A stretch of 64,000 nucleotides of DNA, taken from Sphingobacterium chuzhouense. Its GTDB lineage: Bacteria > Bacteroidota > Bacteroidia > Sphingobacteriales > Sphingobacteriaceae. Shown one piece after another: positions 56,211 to 64,000 of the stretch (the first letter of the stretch is position 1; the number at the start of each line of letters is the position of its first letter). Below the pieces are notes generated by a model that saw nothing but the letters and a program-made list of their open reading frames with translations, searched no databases and was not told where the DNA came from. The position numbers and the translations under genes are program-made. The stretch lies in contig NZ_JACNYL010000001.1 in assembly GCF_014692525.1 (NCBI RefSeq), forward strand, positions 434,001 through 498,000. Direction: 5' to 3'.

Positions 56211-58088
56211 CTATCCTTCTATTACTTCTCTATTATTTGCTTTGTTCCATTCTTCCTGAATACGAATAGCTTCCTCATTTCCTTCAAAATCATGCGGTAG
56301 ATTCGAGCTCATCGTTTCAGAAAATGGTACCGTCTGTGGAATAAAATCCGTATCGTGTCCTGGCTTACTATAGTCATAAGGCCAACGATAAACGGTAGGA
56401 ATTTCTCCTGGCCAGTTTCCATGTATATGTTCTACTGGAGTAGTCCATTCCAATGTATTGGAACCCCAAGGATTTTGTGTCGCTTTCTTGCCTTTCCAAA
56501 TAGAAGCAAAGAAGTTCCAAAGGAATGCCACTTGTGCCAAACCAGCAATAATAGCAGCCCAGGTAATGAGTAAATTAACAGAAATCCATTTATCCATGAA
56601 AGGAAATGCCGTAAATGTATAATAACGACGAGGTACGCCATCTATTCCCATAAAGTGCATTGGGAAGAACACCAAGTACGCACCTATAAATGTTAACCAA
56701 AAGTGAAGATAGCCCAACTTTGTATCCATCATACGCCCAAACATTTTCGGATACCAATGATAGACACCCGCCAGCATACCAAAAATGGACGCCGAACCCA
56801 TCACCAAGTGGAAGTGAGCTACAACAAAATACGTATCATGTAAGTTAATGTCTAGTGCAGCATTACCTAAATATAGACCTGTAAGACCACCGGATACGAA
56901 GAATGAAACCATACCGATAGCAAACATCATTGCTGGGGTAAAGCGTATATTACCTCTCCACAACGTAGCTATATAGTTAAATGCCTTTACCGCAGACGGA
57001 ACCGCAATAATCAATGTCGTAATCATGAATACCCCACCTAGGAAAGGATTCATACCCGTTACAAACATATGGTGACCCCAAACAATAAACGATAGCACCG
57101 TAATACCAACCAAGGAGTACACCATGGCATGATATCCAAAAATCGGCTTACGAGAATTTGTAGATATAATTTCAGAAGTCAGTCCCAATGCAGGCATCAC
57201 CACAATATATACCTCTGGGTGTCCCAGGAACCAAAACAAGTGCTGGAATAAAATAGGTGAACCACCTTCGTTTGGTAAAATTTCACCTTGTACAACCAAA
57301 TCCGAAAGGTAGAAAGACGTACCTACCGAACGGTCGAAGAACAAAAGAACAACAGCAGAAACCAATACAGGGAATGATAACAAACCAACGATGGCTGTTA
57401 AAAAGAATGCCCATATCGTTAGTGGCATTTTCCAAAGATCCATCCCTTTTGTACGCATATTTAACACGGTACTGATATAGTTTACCCCACCCAAAACCTG
57501 CGATACGATAAACAACGTCATACTAATCAACCACAATGTCATACCCAGCCCAGACCCGGGAATGGAAGTCGGAACAGATGATAGCGGAGGATAAATGGTC
57601 CATCCCGCAGACGCAGGCCCACTTTCGACAAAGAATGACGCTGTCATGATAACACAAGCAGTGAAAAAGAACCAATAGGACAACATATTCATCAAAGGCG
57701 ACGCCATATCGCGTGCACCTAACTGATAAGGAATCAATAGGTTACTGAATGTACCAGACAGACCTGCTGTCAATACAAAGAACACCATCATGGTACCGTG
57801 AATAGTCACCAATGACAGGAAAAACTCGGGTTTTATCCGCCCACCCTCGGCCCATTTACCTAAGAAGACTTCTAAAATAGGAAAATCTGTATCCGGCCAA
57901 GCTAATTGGATACGGAATAAGATAGAAAGCAACATAGCGAAGACTGCCATCACAATACCTGTGATCAAAAATTGCTTCGCAATCATCTTGTGATCCTGAC
58001 TGAAGATATACTTCGTCAAGAAGGTCTCTTGATGATGATCATGTGCGTCATGATGCGCTGCGCCGTGCGATATAACTGTACTTGACAT
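56211..58088 (-). CDS. Cytochrome c oxidase subunit I
   Basis: 625 residues, about 12 membrane helices. The A1-type haem-copper oxidase catalytic subunit, with low-spin and high-spin haem A and CuB. Landmarks: FWFLGHPEVYIVVMPALGL (CuB His, cross-linked Tyr, D-channel Glu), IVWGHHMFVTGMNP (two CuB His) and DTYFVVAHFHLVMG (haem ligands). The N-terminus is His-rich (HGAAHHDAHDHH). Terminal oxidase pumping protons with cytochrome c electrons. Confidence 0.96.
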   Translation of the reverse strand: MSSTVISHGAAHHDAHDHHQETFLTKYIFSQDHKMIAKQFLITGIVMAVFAMLLSILFRIQLAWPDTDFPILEVFLGKWAEGGRIKPEFFLSLVTIHGTMMVFFVLTAGLSGTFSNLLIPYQLGARDMASPLMNMLSYWFFFTACVIMTASFFVESGPASAGWTIYPPLSSVPTSIPGSGLGMTLWLISMTLFIVSQVLGGVNYISTVLNMRTKGMDLWKMPLTIWAFFLTAIVGLLSFPVLVSAVVLLFFDRSVGTSFYLSDLVVQGEILPNEGGSPILFQHLFWFLGHPEVYIVVMPALGLTSEIISTNSRKPIFGYHAMVYSLVGITVLSFIVWGHHMFVTGMNPFLGGVFMITTLIIAVPSAVKAFNYIATLWRGNIRFTPAMMFAIGMVSFFVSGGLTGLYLGNAALDINLHDTYFVVAHFHLVMGSASIFGMLAGVYHWYPKMFGRMMDTKLGYLHFWLTFIGAYLVFFPMHFMGIDGVPRRYYTFTAFPFMDKWISVNLLITWAAIIAGLAQVAFLWNFFASIWKGKKATQNPWGSNTLEWTTPVEHIHGNWPGEIPTVYRWPYDYSKPGHDTDFIPQTVPFSETMSSNLPHDFEGNEEAIRIQEEWNKANNREVIEG

Positions 58089-58117
58089 ATTCGTTTAATA
58101 AATTTCTTCTATTTACT

Positions 58118-58140
58118 TTTTCCTCAATGGTTGAAGAAAA
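58118..58140. repeat. Small hairpin between cox2 and cox1
   Basis: TTTTCCTCAA and TTGAAGAAAA pair with one mismatch around a TGG loop, in the 61-nt cox2-cox1 gap. It may tune relative expression; no T run supports termination. Confidence 0.35.
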
Positions 58141-58149
58141 CGTGATGTA

Positions 58150-59499
58150 TTAGTTTAATGAAGCTGTAGTGAATTCTTTTGGATCCCCTGAATTTGTCGC
58201 AGCAAACTCTTTCTGCAAATCTTCAGTAAAATACTTGTTCTGCGTACTCAACCATTCTTTATATTCCTCTTCCGTAACCACTATAACTTTCTTCTGCATG
58301 TTGTAGTGTCCCGATCCACAGATCTTGTTACAAAGCATAATAAAATCATACTTCGGATCGTTCATTTTTTCACGCATATCCTCCGTTGTCATGGTCGGCG
58401 TAAACTGGAAATAGTTAGTCATTCCTGGAACCGCGTTTATCTGCACACGGAAATCAGGGATATAGAACGAGTGAATAATATCTTTTGAAATAATATGGAA
58501 ACGCACTGATTTATTTACCGGAATGACAATGTCCGATGCCTGAATATCATCCCACGCATGTTTGTCATTAAAATCAATACCATAAGAGTTCATCGGTGTT
58601 GTCAATTTATAATTACGCTTACCTATCACACCATCATTACCCGGATAACGAATTTGCCACTGGAACTGCTCTCCTAAAACTTCCACTTGAATAGCAGATT
58701 TCTGCAGATCCTCCGGAACATTGGTAATAGACCTCCAAGTAAAGAAACCGAACAATACCAAAACCGTTAAGACAACAGCTGGTACAATTGTCCAAATTTT
58801 CTCTATCGTATCATTATGTGGATAATAGTACGCTTTTGTTCCTTTACGCATCCGATAGATATACGGAAACGTCAGTAGTAAAATATGCACCAACACCAAT
58901 ACAATTGTGATAATCACCGTCGTAATGATAAACATGGTGTCAATACGCTCCCCGTGCTCAGTAACAGCTGCACGCCACGCCCAATCTCCCCAAACCGCAT
59001 ATCCGTAGTATACAAAAGCTAAAAAGGCAACTAAGAATATAATAAATAAGGTAGCTTGAAAAGTATTGTTCGCAAACGGATTGTACTTTCCATTCATCTT
59101 ACGAGTAAGCTCGTAAATAGACAATACTTTACCAACAACTGCCACAACCGTACACACAATTAAGAATAAAAGAATGTAGTAGGTCAAGTTTTTATAAACC
59201 TGTGGATCTATCTGAGGTCCCTCATCAACTACCGTAGCTGATGATGACGACGATGATGACCCCGATGTTGTCGCGGCCGCAGCCCCTCCTTCTTCTGCTG
59301 TAGCCGCCGTATCCGCCACCGCACCTGCTGCAGCTGTATCAACCTGCCCCTCCTCAACTGTATCAGTAGCGGCTGAGACAGCGGTATCTTGGGCTAACGA
59401 ATCTTGCTGAAACGCAAAACTTGGTGTGGAGAACAACAACCCTACGGCTAGTAAGCATCCCAACACGGCTCTGAATCTGTTATTAATTTTAAATTTCAT
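58150..59499 (-). CDS. Cytochrome c oxidase subunit II, extended N-terminus
   Basis: 449 residues, longer than the typical 280-350. Signal peptide, then a low-complexity Ala/Ser/Thr/Glu linker (about 31-95), four membrane helices (about 105-125, 147-170, 188-210, 234-256) against the usual two, and the CuA domain. CuA ligands appear at His343, Cys390, Cys394, His398 and Met401 (LCNKICGSGHYNM). The Glu between the cysteines that usually ligates Mg is Lys392. This may be normal for the phylum. It accepts electrons from cytochrome c. Confidence 0.92.
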   Translation of the reverse strand: MKFKINNRFRAVLGCLLAVGLLFSTPSFAFQQDSLAQDTAVSAATDTVEEGQVDTAAAGAVADTAATAEEGGAAAATTSGSSSSSSSATVVDEGPQIDPQVYKNLTYYILLFLIVCTVVAVVGKVLSIYELTRKMNGKYNPFANNTFQATLFIIFLVAFLAFVYYGYAVWGDWAWRAAVTEHGERIDTMFIITTVIITIVLVLVHILLLTFPYIYRMRKGTKAYYYPHNDTIEKIWTIVPAVVLTVLVLFGFFTWRSITNVPEDLQKSAIQVEVLGEQFQWQIRYPGNDGVIGKRNYKLTTPMNSYGIDFNDKHAWDDIQASDIVIPVNKSVRFHIISKDIIHSFYIPDFRVQINAVPGMTNYFQFTPTMTTEDMREKMNDPKYDFIMLCNKICGSGHYNMQKKVIVVTEEEYKEWLSTQNKYFTEDLQKEFAATNSGDPKEFTTASLN

Positions 59500-59510
59500 T
59501 TCTTATTAAA

Positions 59511-59522
59511 ACGTTTAAACGT
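59511..59522. repeat. Perfect 12-bp palindrome between actF and cox2
   Basis: ACGTTTAAACGT is identical to its reverse complement and lies in the 44-nt gap between actF and cox2. It could be a binding site for a dimeric regulator; it could be chance. Confidence 0.35.
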
Positions 59523-59543
59523 ATTATATGCAATGATTAGAAA

Positions 59544-60779
59544 CTATATCTGATGATGTAAACTTTCTTCCAAAAACGGATGATTCTTTGGTGCCAACGC
59601 ATGTTTACTCAACTTACTCATCACGAGGAACGTGAACAAACCAACGAAACCGATAGCTGTTCCGATCTCGATAAACCCAAACCCACGATGACTTTCCACG
59701 GTACCTGGCATAATCATAATATAATAATCTAACCAGTGACCGCATAGCAACAGGATAGCAACGAACAACATCATTCCTTCCTTACGCTTCACATCGCGAT
59801 CCATCAACAATAACAACGGTGCTAAAAAGTTAATAATAACATTCAACCAGAACCAAGGTTTGTACTCTGGTTCCCATCTCTTATAGAAATACACTGTCTC
59901 CTCTGGAATGTTGGAATACCAAATCAGCATAAACTGGGCAAACCAGACATACGTCCAAAAGATGGAAAAACCAAATAACAATTTACCCAAATCATGTAAG
60001 TGGTTTTCGTTTACCCAAGCTAAGTAACCAGCTTTTCTTACCAATACCAAAATAATAATAATCGCAGCCAATCCACTGACCCACATGGCAGCGAAATTAT
60101 ACCATCCGAACATCGTTGAGAACCAATGCGCTTCTAAGGACATTACCGTATCAAAAGACCAGATAGGTGTTGTAAAGCCAAAAATAACCAAGAAAATAGC
60201 AGACAATTTAAAGCTCTTTTTATAAGAGTTCAATCCACCCTCCAAATCTTCTTTATAAGACAGCTTCGCCAAAATAAAAGCAAAGATACTATATGAGCCC
60301 ATGAACAAAATCTGACGGATCAAGAATCCCGGAACATTCAAAAATGCCTGTTTACCGGCGACCAAAGCATCATAGTTCGGACTGTTTTCATCCATTAAGC
60401 CATCTGCATGCCAATGGTGATATAAATTGTGTGTGAATAATCCTAAACCAACAATTAAAAGCAAGATAATTGCGGCTATGGGTAGTACACTAGCCATTGC
60501 TTGTGGAATGCGGATTAAACCTGCAGACCAGCCCGACTGTGTGACAAATTGCAACGCCAAGAAAAAAGCGCCCGCGGCACATACACAAGTGAAATAATAA
60601 CCCATCAATAATAGGTTAGCGTATGTACGTTCAACCATAATATGGTCACTTGACATTAGGCCTATAGCGACAGCTACAACACCTACAGCAATTCCAACCA
60701 AGCTGAGTATCTTAGCGATACCAGCGAATTGAAATTTTTCGCCGAAATTATAATCGTGATGATGATTGTGAGTTCCCAT
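59544..60779 (-). CDS. actF: Alternative complex III subunit ActF
   Basis: 411 residues, about ten membrane helices, of the NrfD/PsrC-related quinol-interacting family, paralogous to ActC. It opens MGTHNHHHDYNFGEKFQF. A membrane subunit of quinol:cytochrome c oxidoreductase that replaces the bc1 complex. Position between actE and cox2 supports the assignment. Confidence 0.9.
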   Translation of the reverse strand: MGTHNHHHDYNFGEKFQFAGIAKILSLVGIAVGVVAVAIGLMSSDHIMVERTYANLLLMGYYFTCVCAAGAFFLALQFVTQSGWSAGLIRIPQAMASVLPIAAIILLLIVGLGLFTHNLYHHWHADGLMDENSPNYDALVAGKQAFLNVPGFLIRQILFMGSYSIFAFILAKLSYKEDLEGGLNSYKKSFKLSAIFLVIFGFTTPIWSFDTVMSLEAHWFSTMFGWYNFAAMWVSGLAAIIIILVLVRKAGYLAWVNENHLHDLGKLLFGFSIFWTYVWFAQFMLIWYSNIPEETVYFYKRWEPEYKPWFWLNVIINFLAPLLLLMDRDVKRKEGMMLFVAILLLCGHWLDYYIMIMPGTVESHRGFGFIEIGTAIGFVGLFTFLVMSKLSKHALAPKNHPFLEESLHHQI

Positions 60780-60798
60780 TTACTATATTGATGTTAGA

Positions 60799-61428
60799 TT
60801 ATTTTTTTTGTAATTCCTGTACGTACATGACAACCTGCCAACGCTCCTCTGGTGACAACTGCGAAGCATGCGACCCCATAGAGTTATGACCATAATAAAT
60901 TGTATGGTATATTTTACCCGCCGAAAGCTCGCTCATCGCTCCCCCGCGAGAAGAATTCGCACCATCTGATTTCTGATAAGACGGTGGCGGAGGGAAGTTC
61001 TCCAGCTGACGAGAGCCGCGTGAGTCCTCTACCGTACGATCTTTCGTTATCGGACCATCACCCTTACCATCCTTGCCATGACACACCGCACAATAGGTAT
61101 GATATAAAGCATCTCCTTTTGCTAAATTTGCTTCTGTAACGGTTAACGGGTTGGTCAACTCTCTGCCCGCACGTTCATATTCCTCTAACGAATTATCAAA
61201 TTCAAAACGTTCAAAACCAATCGGCGTTGTATTTTCCGGTGGTATTTGTGCCGTCATTTTATTTTTAAAATTATTGTTGGGCTGATCCGGATTGTAAGCA
61301 ATCGGATCATACATATTTCTGGAGAATTCCCATCCTGTACTACGCGTCTTTCCATCGCCACAGCTGGAAACTACCGCCGCTAAAGCAAATGCGGCGCATA
61401 CAGATCCAAGAAAATTCTTCTTATTCAT
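60799..61428 (-). CDS. actE: Alternative complex III cytochrome c subunit ActE
   Basis: About 209 residues. The ATG at 61428 gives a clean lipoprotein signal (lipobox VVSSCGDG); earlier in-frame ATGs (61437, 61449) would overlap actD more. One haem c site CAVCHGKDGKGDG, and a candidate distal Met in HNSMGSHAS. The actD stop overlaps the start by 8 bp. It passes electrons from the complex to the oxidase. Confidence 0.9.
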   Translation of the reverse strand: MNKKNFLGSVCAAFALAAVVSSCGDGKTRSTGWEFSRNMYDPIAYNPDQPNNNFKNKMTAQIPPENTTPIGFERFEFDNSLEEYERAGRELTNPLTVTEANLAKGDALYHTYCAVCHGKDGKGDGPITKDRTVEDSRGSRQLENFPPPPSYQKSDGANSSRGGAMSELSAGKIYHTIYYGHNSMGSHASQLSPEERWQVVMYVQELQKK

Positions 61429-61957
61429 AGCTAACATATTTTCTTTCATTGTATTTAACTTCAACTGCACCGGCGTCCTTTAATAACGATTCAATTAACG
61501 CGTGGTCTGCATTCTCATGCGCGTCTATCGCAATAATAAAACGATCATCTGAAGCTCTCAAGTCCATCACGCGTGGTTCGCGACCAGGAAACAAATGGTT
61601 GCGGAAGAAGAACGTTGCCACCATACCTAAAGCACAAAGGAGAATCGTTACCTCAAATGTGACTGGCACAAAGTTAGGCAACGGCAGCGAAGGTTTACCC
61701 CCGATATTCATAGGCCAATCGTATGCCATTGTATAATACAACAAGCTGAAACCTAAAATTGTACCTAGTGCGCCAAAACAAAACGCTGCAATCGGTAAGC
61801 GCGATGGTTTAACACCCAACTTAGCCTCTATTCCGTGAATAGGCATGGGCGTAAAACAATCATATATGCTAATATTGTTCGCTTGCAATTTGTCGATACC
61901 GTGCATCATTTCATCGGGATCGGCAAAACTACCTAATATATATTTTGTATTGCTCAT
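61421..61957 (-). CDS. actD: Alternative complex III subunit ActD
   Basis: 178 residues, two membrane helices (about 56-77, 97-118), DUF3341 family. The N-terminal ILGSFADPDEMMHGIDKLQ and the KYVSYE end are typical. A small membrane-anchored subunit, 6 nt after actC and overlapping actE. Confidence 0.9.
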   Translation of the reverse strand: MSNTKYILGSFADPDEMMHGIDKLQANNISIYDCFTPMPIHGIEAKLGVKPSRLPIAAFCFGALGTILGFSLLYYTMAYDWPMNIGGKPSLPLPNFVPVTFEVTILLCALGMVATFFFRNHLFPGREPRVMDLRASDDRFIIAIDAHENADHALIESLLKDAGAVEVKYNERKYVSYE

Positions 61958-61963
61958 TGCTTA

Positions 61964-63448
61964 TTATTTTCTAACGTCTAATGCCTTAATATCTTCTTCT
62001 GAAACCGTATCATATTTATCTAATGAGTTCTGGAAGAATTTCACTTGTTCCTCTGGGAATGCTCCCTCTTGCACCAACTTTGTTTTCTGTTGTAAACTTG
62101 CAGATTTCAATAATAACTTAACTTCTGCAATAGCAATACCAGGTAAGAAACGCAAGAACAACAAGAACAATGTGAAGAACAAGCCAATAGATCCCACAAA
62201 GATACCTACATCAACCCATGTTGGATAGAACATTGCCCATGAAGATGGTAGATAATCGCGGTGTAAAGAAGTTACGATAATTACGAAACGCTCAAACCAC
62301 ATCCCGATATTCACCACGATAGACAATACCCAAGAAATAGGAATACTGGTACGAATCTTCTTGAACCAGAACAACTGTGGTGAGATAACGTTACAAGTCA
62401 TCATCGCCCAATAAGCCCAAGCATAAGGACCGGCAATACGATTTGCAAAAGCATACATCTCATATTCGGAACCTGAATACCATGCGATAAACAATTCTGT
62501 CAGATAAGCGATACCCACGATAGAACCCGTTACCATGATAATCTTATTCATCGATTCGATGTGGAACATGGTAATATAATCCTCAAAGTTCATCACCTTC
62601 CGAAGAATCAGCAAGAGCGTCTGTACCATTGCAAAACCGGAGAAAATAGCTCCCGCAACAAAGTACGGCGGGAAGATGGTCGTATGCCATCCAGGAATCA
62701 CCGAAGTAGCAAAGTCCATGGATACAATCGTGTGTACTGAAAGTACAAGTGGAGTAGAAATACCCGCCAAAATCAAAGAAACGATTTCAAAACGTTGCCA
62801 TGTCTTAACCGAACCATTCCATCCGAATGATAACACTTTATAAACTTTTTGTTTAAGCCCTGTAGCACGGTCACGTACAGATGCAATATCGGGTAAAAGA
62901 CCGCAATACCAGAACACTAATGAGACCGTGAAATAGGTGGAGATCGCAAACGCATCCCACACCAACGGAGAGTTAAAGTTTACCCAAAGAGATCCAAATT
63001 GATTTGGCAATGGGAAAATCCAATATGCCAACCAAGGCCGTCCCATGTGCGCGACAACATACGTAGCGGCACAGATAACCGCGAAAATGGTCATCGCCTC
63101 TGCGGAACGGTTAATAGAGTTACGCCAGTTTTGACGGAAAAGTAACAATACGGCTGAAATCAACGTTCCTGCGTGACCGATACCTACCCACCATACGAAG
63201 TCGGTGATATCCCATGCCCAACCTACCGTTTTATTCAGACCCCAGGCGCCGATCCCCGTCCAAAACGTATACCCGACACTCACTACCCATAACATGGCTC
63301 CCAGAGCAGCTACAATAAAGCCGATCCACCAAGCTTTGTTTGGTTTATTTTCAACCGGAAGCAAGATATCATCCGTCACTTTAGCATAAGTGATATTCTT
63401 GCCGGTTACTAATGGTTCTCTTAATATTGATTCGTTATGCGATGACAT
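61964..63448 (-). CDS. actC: Alternative complex III subunit ActC
   Basis: 494 residues, about ten membrane helices, NrfD/PsrC-like. This is the main quinol-binding membrane subunit. Landmarks: [20 protein letters not shown]-terminus, [33 protein letters not shown] and [19 protein letters not shown]. Begins 28 nt after actB. Confidence 0.94.
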   Translation of the reverse strand: MSSHNESILREPLVTGKNITYAKVTDDILLPVENKPNKAWWIGFIVAALGAMLWVVSVGYTFWTGIGAWGLNKTVGWAWDITDFVWWVGIGHAGTLISAVLLLFRQNWRNSINRSAEAMTIFAVICAATYVVAHMGRPWLAYWIFPLPNQFGSLWVNFNSPLVWDAFAISTYFTVSLVFWYCGLLPDIASVRDRATGLKQKVYKVLSFGWNGSVKTWQRFEIVSLILAGISTPLVLSVHTIVSMDFATSVIPGWHTTIFPPYFVAGAIFSGFAMVQTLLLILRKVMNFEDYITMFHIESMNKIIMVTGSIVGIAYLTELFIAWYSGSEYEMYAFANRIAGPYAWAYWAMMTCNVISPQLFWFKKIRTSIPISWVLSIVVNIGMWFERFVIIVTSLHRDYLPSSWAMFYPTWVDVGIFVGSIGLFFTLFLLFLRFLPGIAIAEVKLLLKSASLQQKTKLVQEGAFPEEQVKFFQNSLDKYDTVSEEDIKALDVRK

Positions 63449-63476
63449 AGTTTTTTTATTTCAGATTAGAATAAAA

Positions 63477-64000
63477 TTACGCTTCAAATGTGTTTCTAAC
63501 TTTCGTCATATAACCAATGTTAGGTTGAACGTTGATCTCTTCCAACACATAGTATACACGTTCGTTACGTAAAGCTTTTGAAACCTCTGATTCCGGATCA
63601 TTAACATCACCAAAGATGATAGCATTTGCCGAACAAGCTTCCTGACAAGCCATTTTCACGTCGCCGTCTCTCAACTTGCGATTTTCCATCTTCGCTTGTA
63701 ATTTACCACCTTGAATACGTTGGATACACATCGAACATTTTTCCATAACCCCACGTGAGCGCGTAGTCACATCCGGGTTCAACACCAATTGGGTAAATTC
63801 ATTGTTCAAATAGTTATCAAAACGAGAATCATTCCAGTAGTTGAACCAGTTGAAGCGACGCACTTTATATGGACAGTTGTTCGCGCAATAACGTGTACCG
63901 AAACAACGGTTGTAAGCCATATGGTTAAGACCTTCTGACGAGTGAACGGTAGCCAATACCGGACATACTGTTTCACAAGGTGCGTGATCACAGTGCTGAC
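63477..64000 (-). CDS. actB: Alternative complex III Fe-S subunit ActB, C-terminal part
   Basis: The final 174 codons of a gene that continues past the window edge. It holds ferredoxin-type cluster motifs ([12 protein letters not shown] near the edge, [44 protein letters not shown]). Actual ActB proteins fuse a molybdopterin-like domain to these clusters; only the cluster domain is visible. The actA pentahaem cytochrome should lie beyond position 64000. Confidence 0.92.
   Translation of the reverse strand, partial: QHCDHAPCETVCPVLATVHSSEGLNHMAYNRCFGTRYCANNCPYKVRRFNWFNYWNDSRFDNYLNNEFTQLVLNPDVTTRSRGVMEKCSMCIQRIQGGKLQAKMENRKLRDGDVKMACQEACSANAIIFGDVNDPESEVSKALRNERVYYVLEEINVQPNIGYMTKVRNTFEA

Noticed and set aside
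1..64000. CRISPR arrays, tRNA or rRNA genes, insertion sequences, phage genes
   Set aside because: No regularly spaced repeats, tRNA-like stretches, transposase or integrase motifs were found by reading; a covariance-model search would be needed to exclude small RNAs fully.

Overview
The window reads as a chromosomal segment of a Bacteroidota bacterium, most likely Sphingobacteriaceae (Sphingobacterium, Pedobacter, Parapedobacter or a relative). The support is moderately low GC, two SusC/SusD loci, an alternative complex III plus caa3-type oxidase operon, Bacteroidota-only families (OstA-like, DUF4834, DUF6377, DUF5018, DUF1735), recurrent TAnnTTTG promoter -7 boxes and little Shine-Dalgarno signal. 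The genus is inference. No rRNA, tRNA, CRISPR array, transposase or phage gene was seen.

Region 1 (1-19.8 kb) is housekeeping. It holds a cut-off unknown gene, lolD-like, sucC, a structured intergenic repeat, asnS, yciO-like, DUF721, recF, DUF4834, a PH-like membrane protein, tilS, a long OstA-like protein, rdgB, a conserved unknown, a deoxyhypusine-synthase homologue, a 37-residue membrane ORF, merR, a phosphoesterase, trmN6, a beta-barrel protein, mutS and mtgA.

Region 2 (19.8-29.0 kb, minus strand) is a compact polysaccharide utilisation locus (PUL): DUF6377 membrane regulator, SusC, SusD, GH30 glycosidase and SusE/F-like surface lipoprotein. The order resembles Bacteroides beta-1,6-glucan loci but lacks a GH3. 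Region 3 (29.0-33.1 kb) holds an S4 protein, then dapD-tsaC-folP-brnQ.

Region 4 (33.2-47.4 kb, minus strand) is a second, very different PUL. An ECF sigma factor and a FecR anti-sigma factor precede a SusC with an STN signalling domain, SusD, DUF1735 and DUF5018 lipoproteins, a DUF4855 protein, a phosphodiester glycosidase (NAGPA) gene broken by an apparent one-base frameshift, and a secreted FAD oxidoreductase. No familiar glycoside hydrolase is present, so the substrate may be phosphodiester-containing.

Region 5 (47.5-51.1 kb) has metG, an LD-carboxypeptidase and a small conserved protein. Region 6 (51.1-64.0 kb, minus strand) is one respiratory cluster: actB (cut by the window edge), actC, actD, actE, actF, cox2, cox1, ctaA, ctaB, two cox3-like genes, cox4-like, an Sco-like protein and a DUF420 protein. 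It encodes quinol oxidation, cytochrome c oxidation and haem A synthesis together. The Sco-like protein lacks all three copper ligands.

Several listed starts are non-ATG (mutS, brnQ and metG TTG; ostA-like GTG), and several genes have a -7 box only 3-5 nt before the start codon, suggesting leaderless mRNAs.
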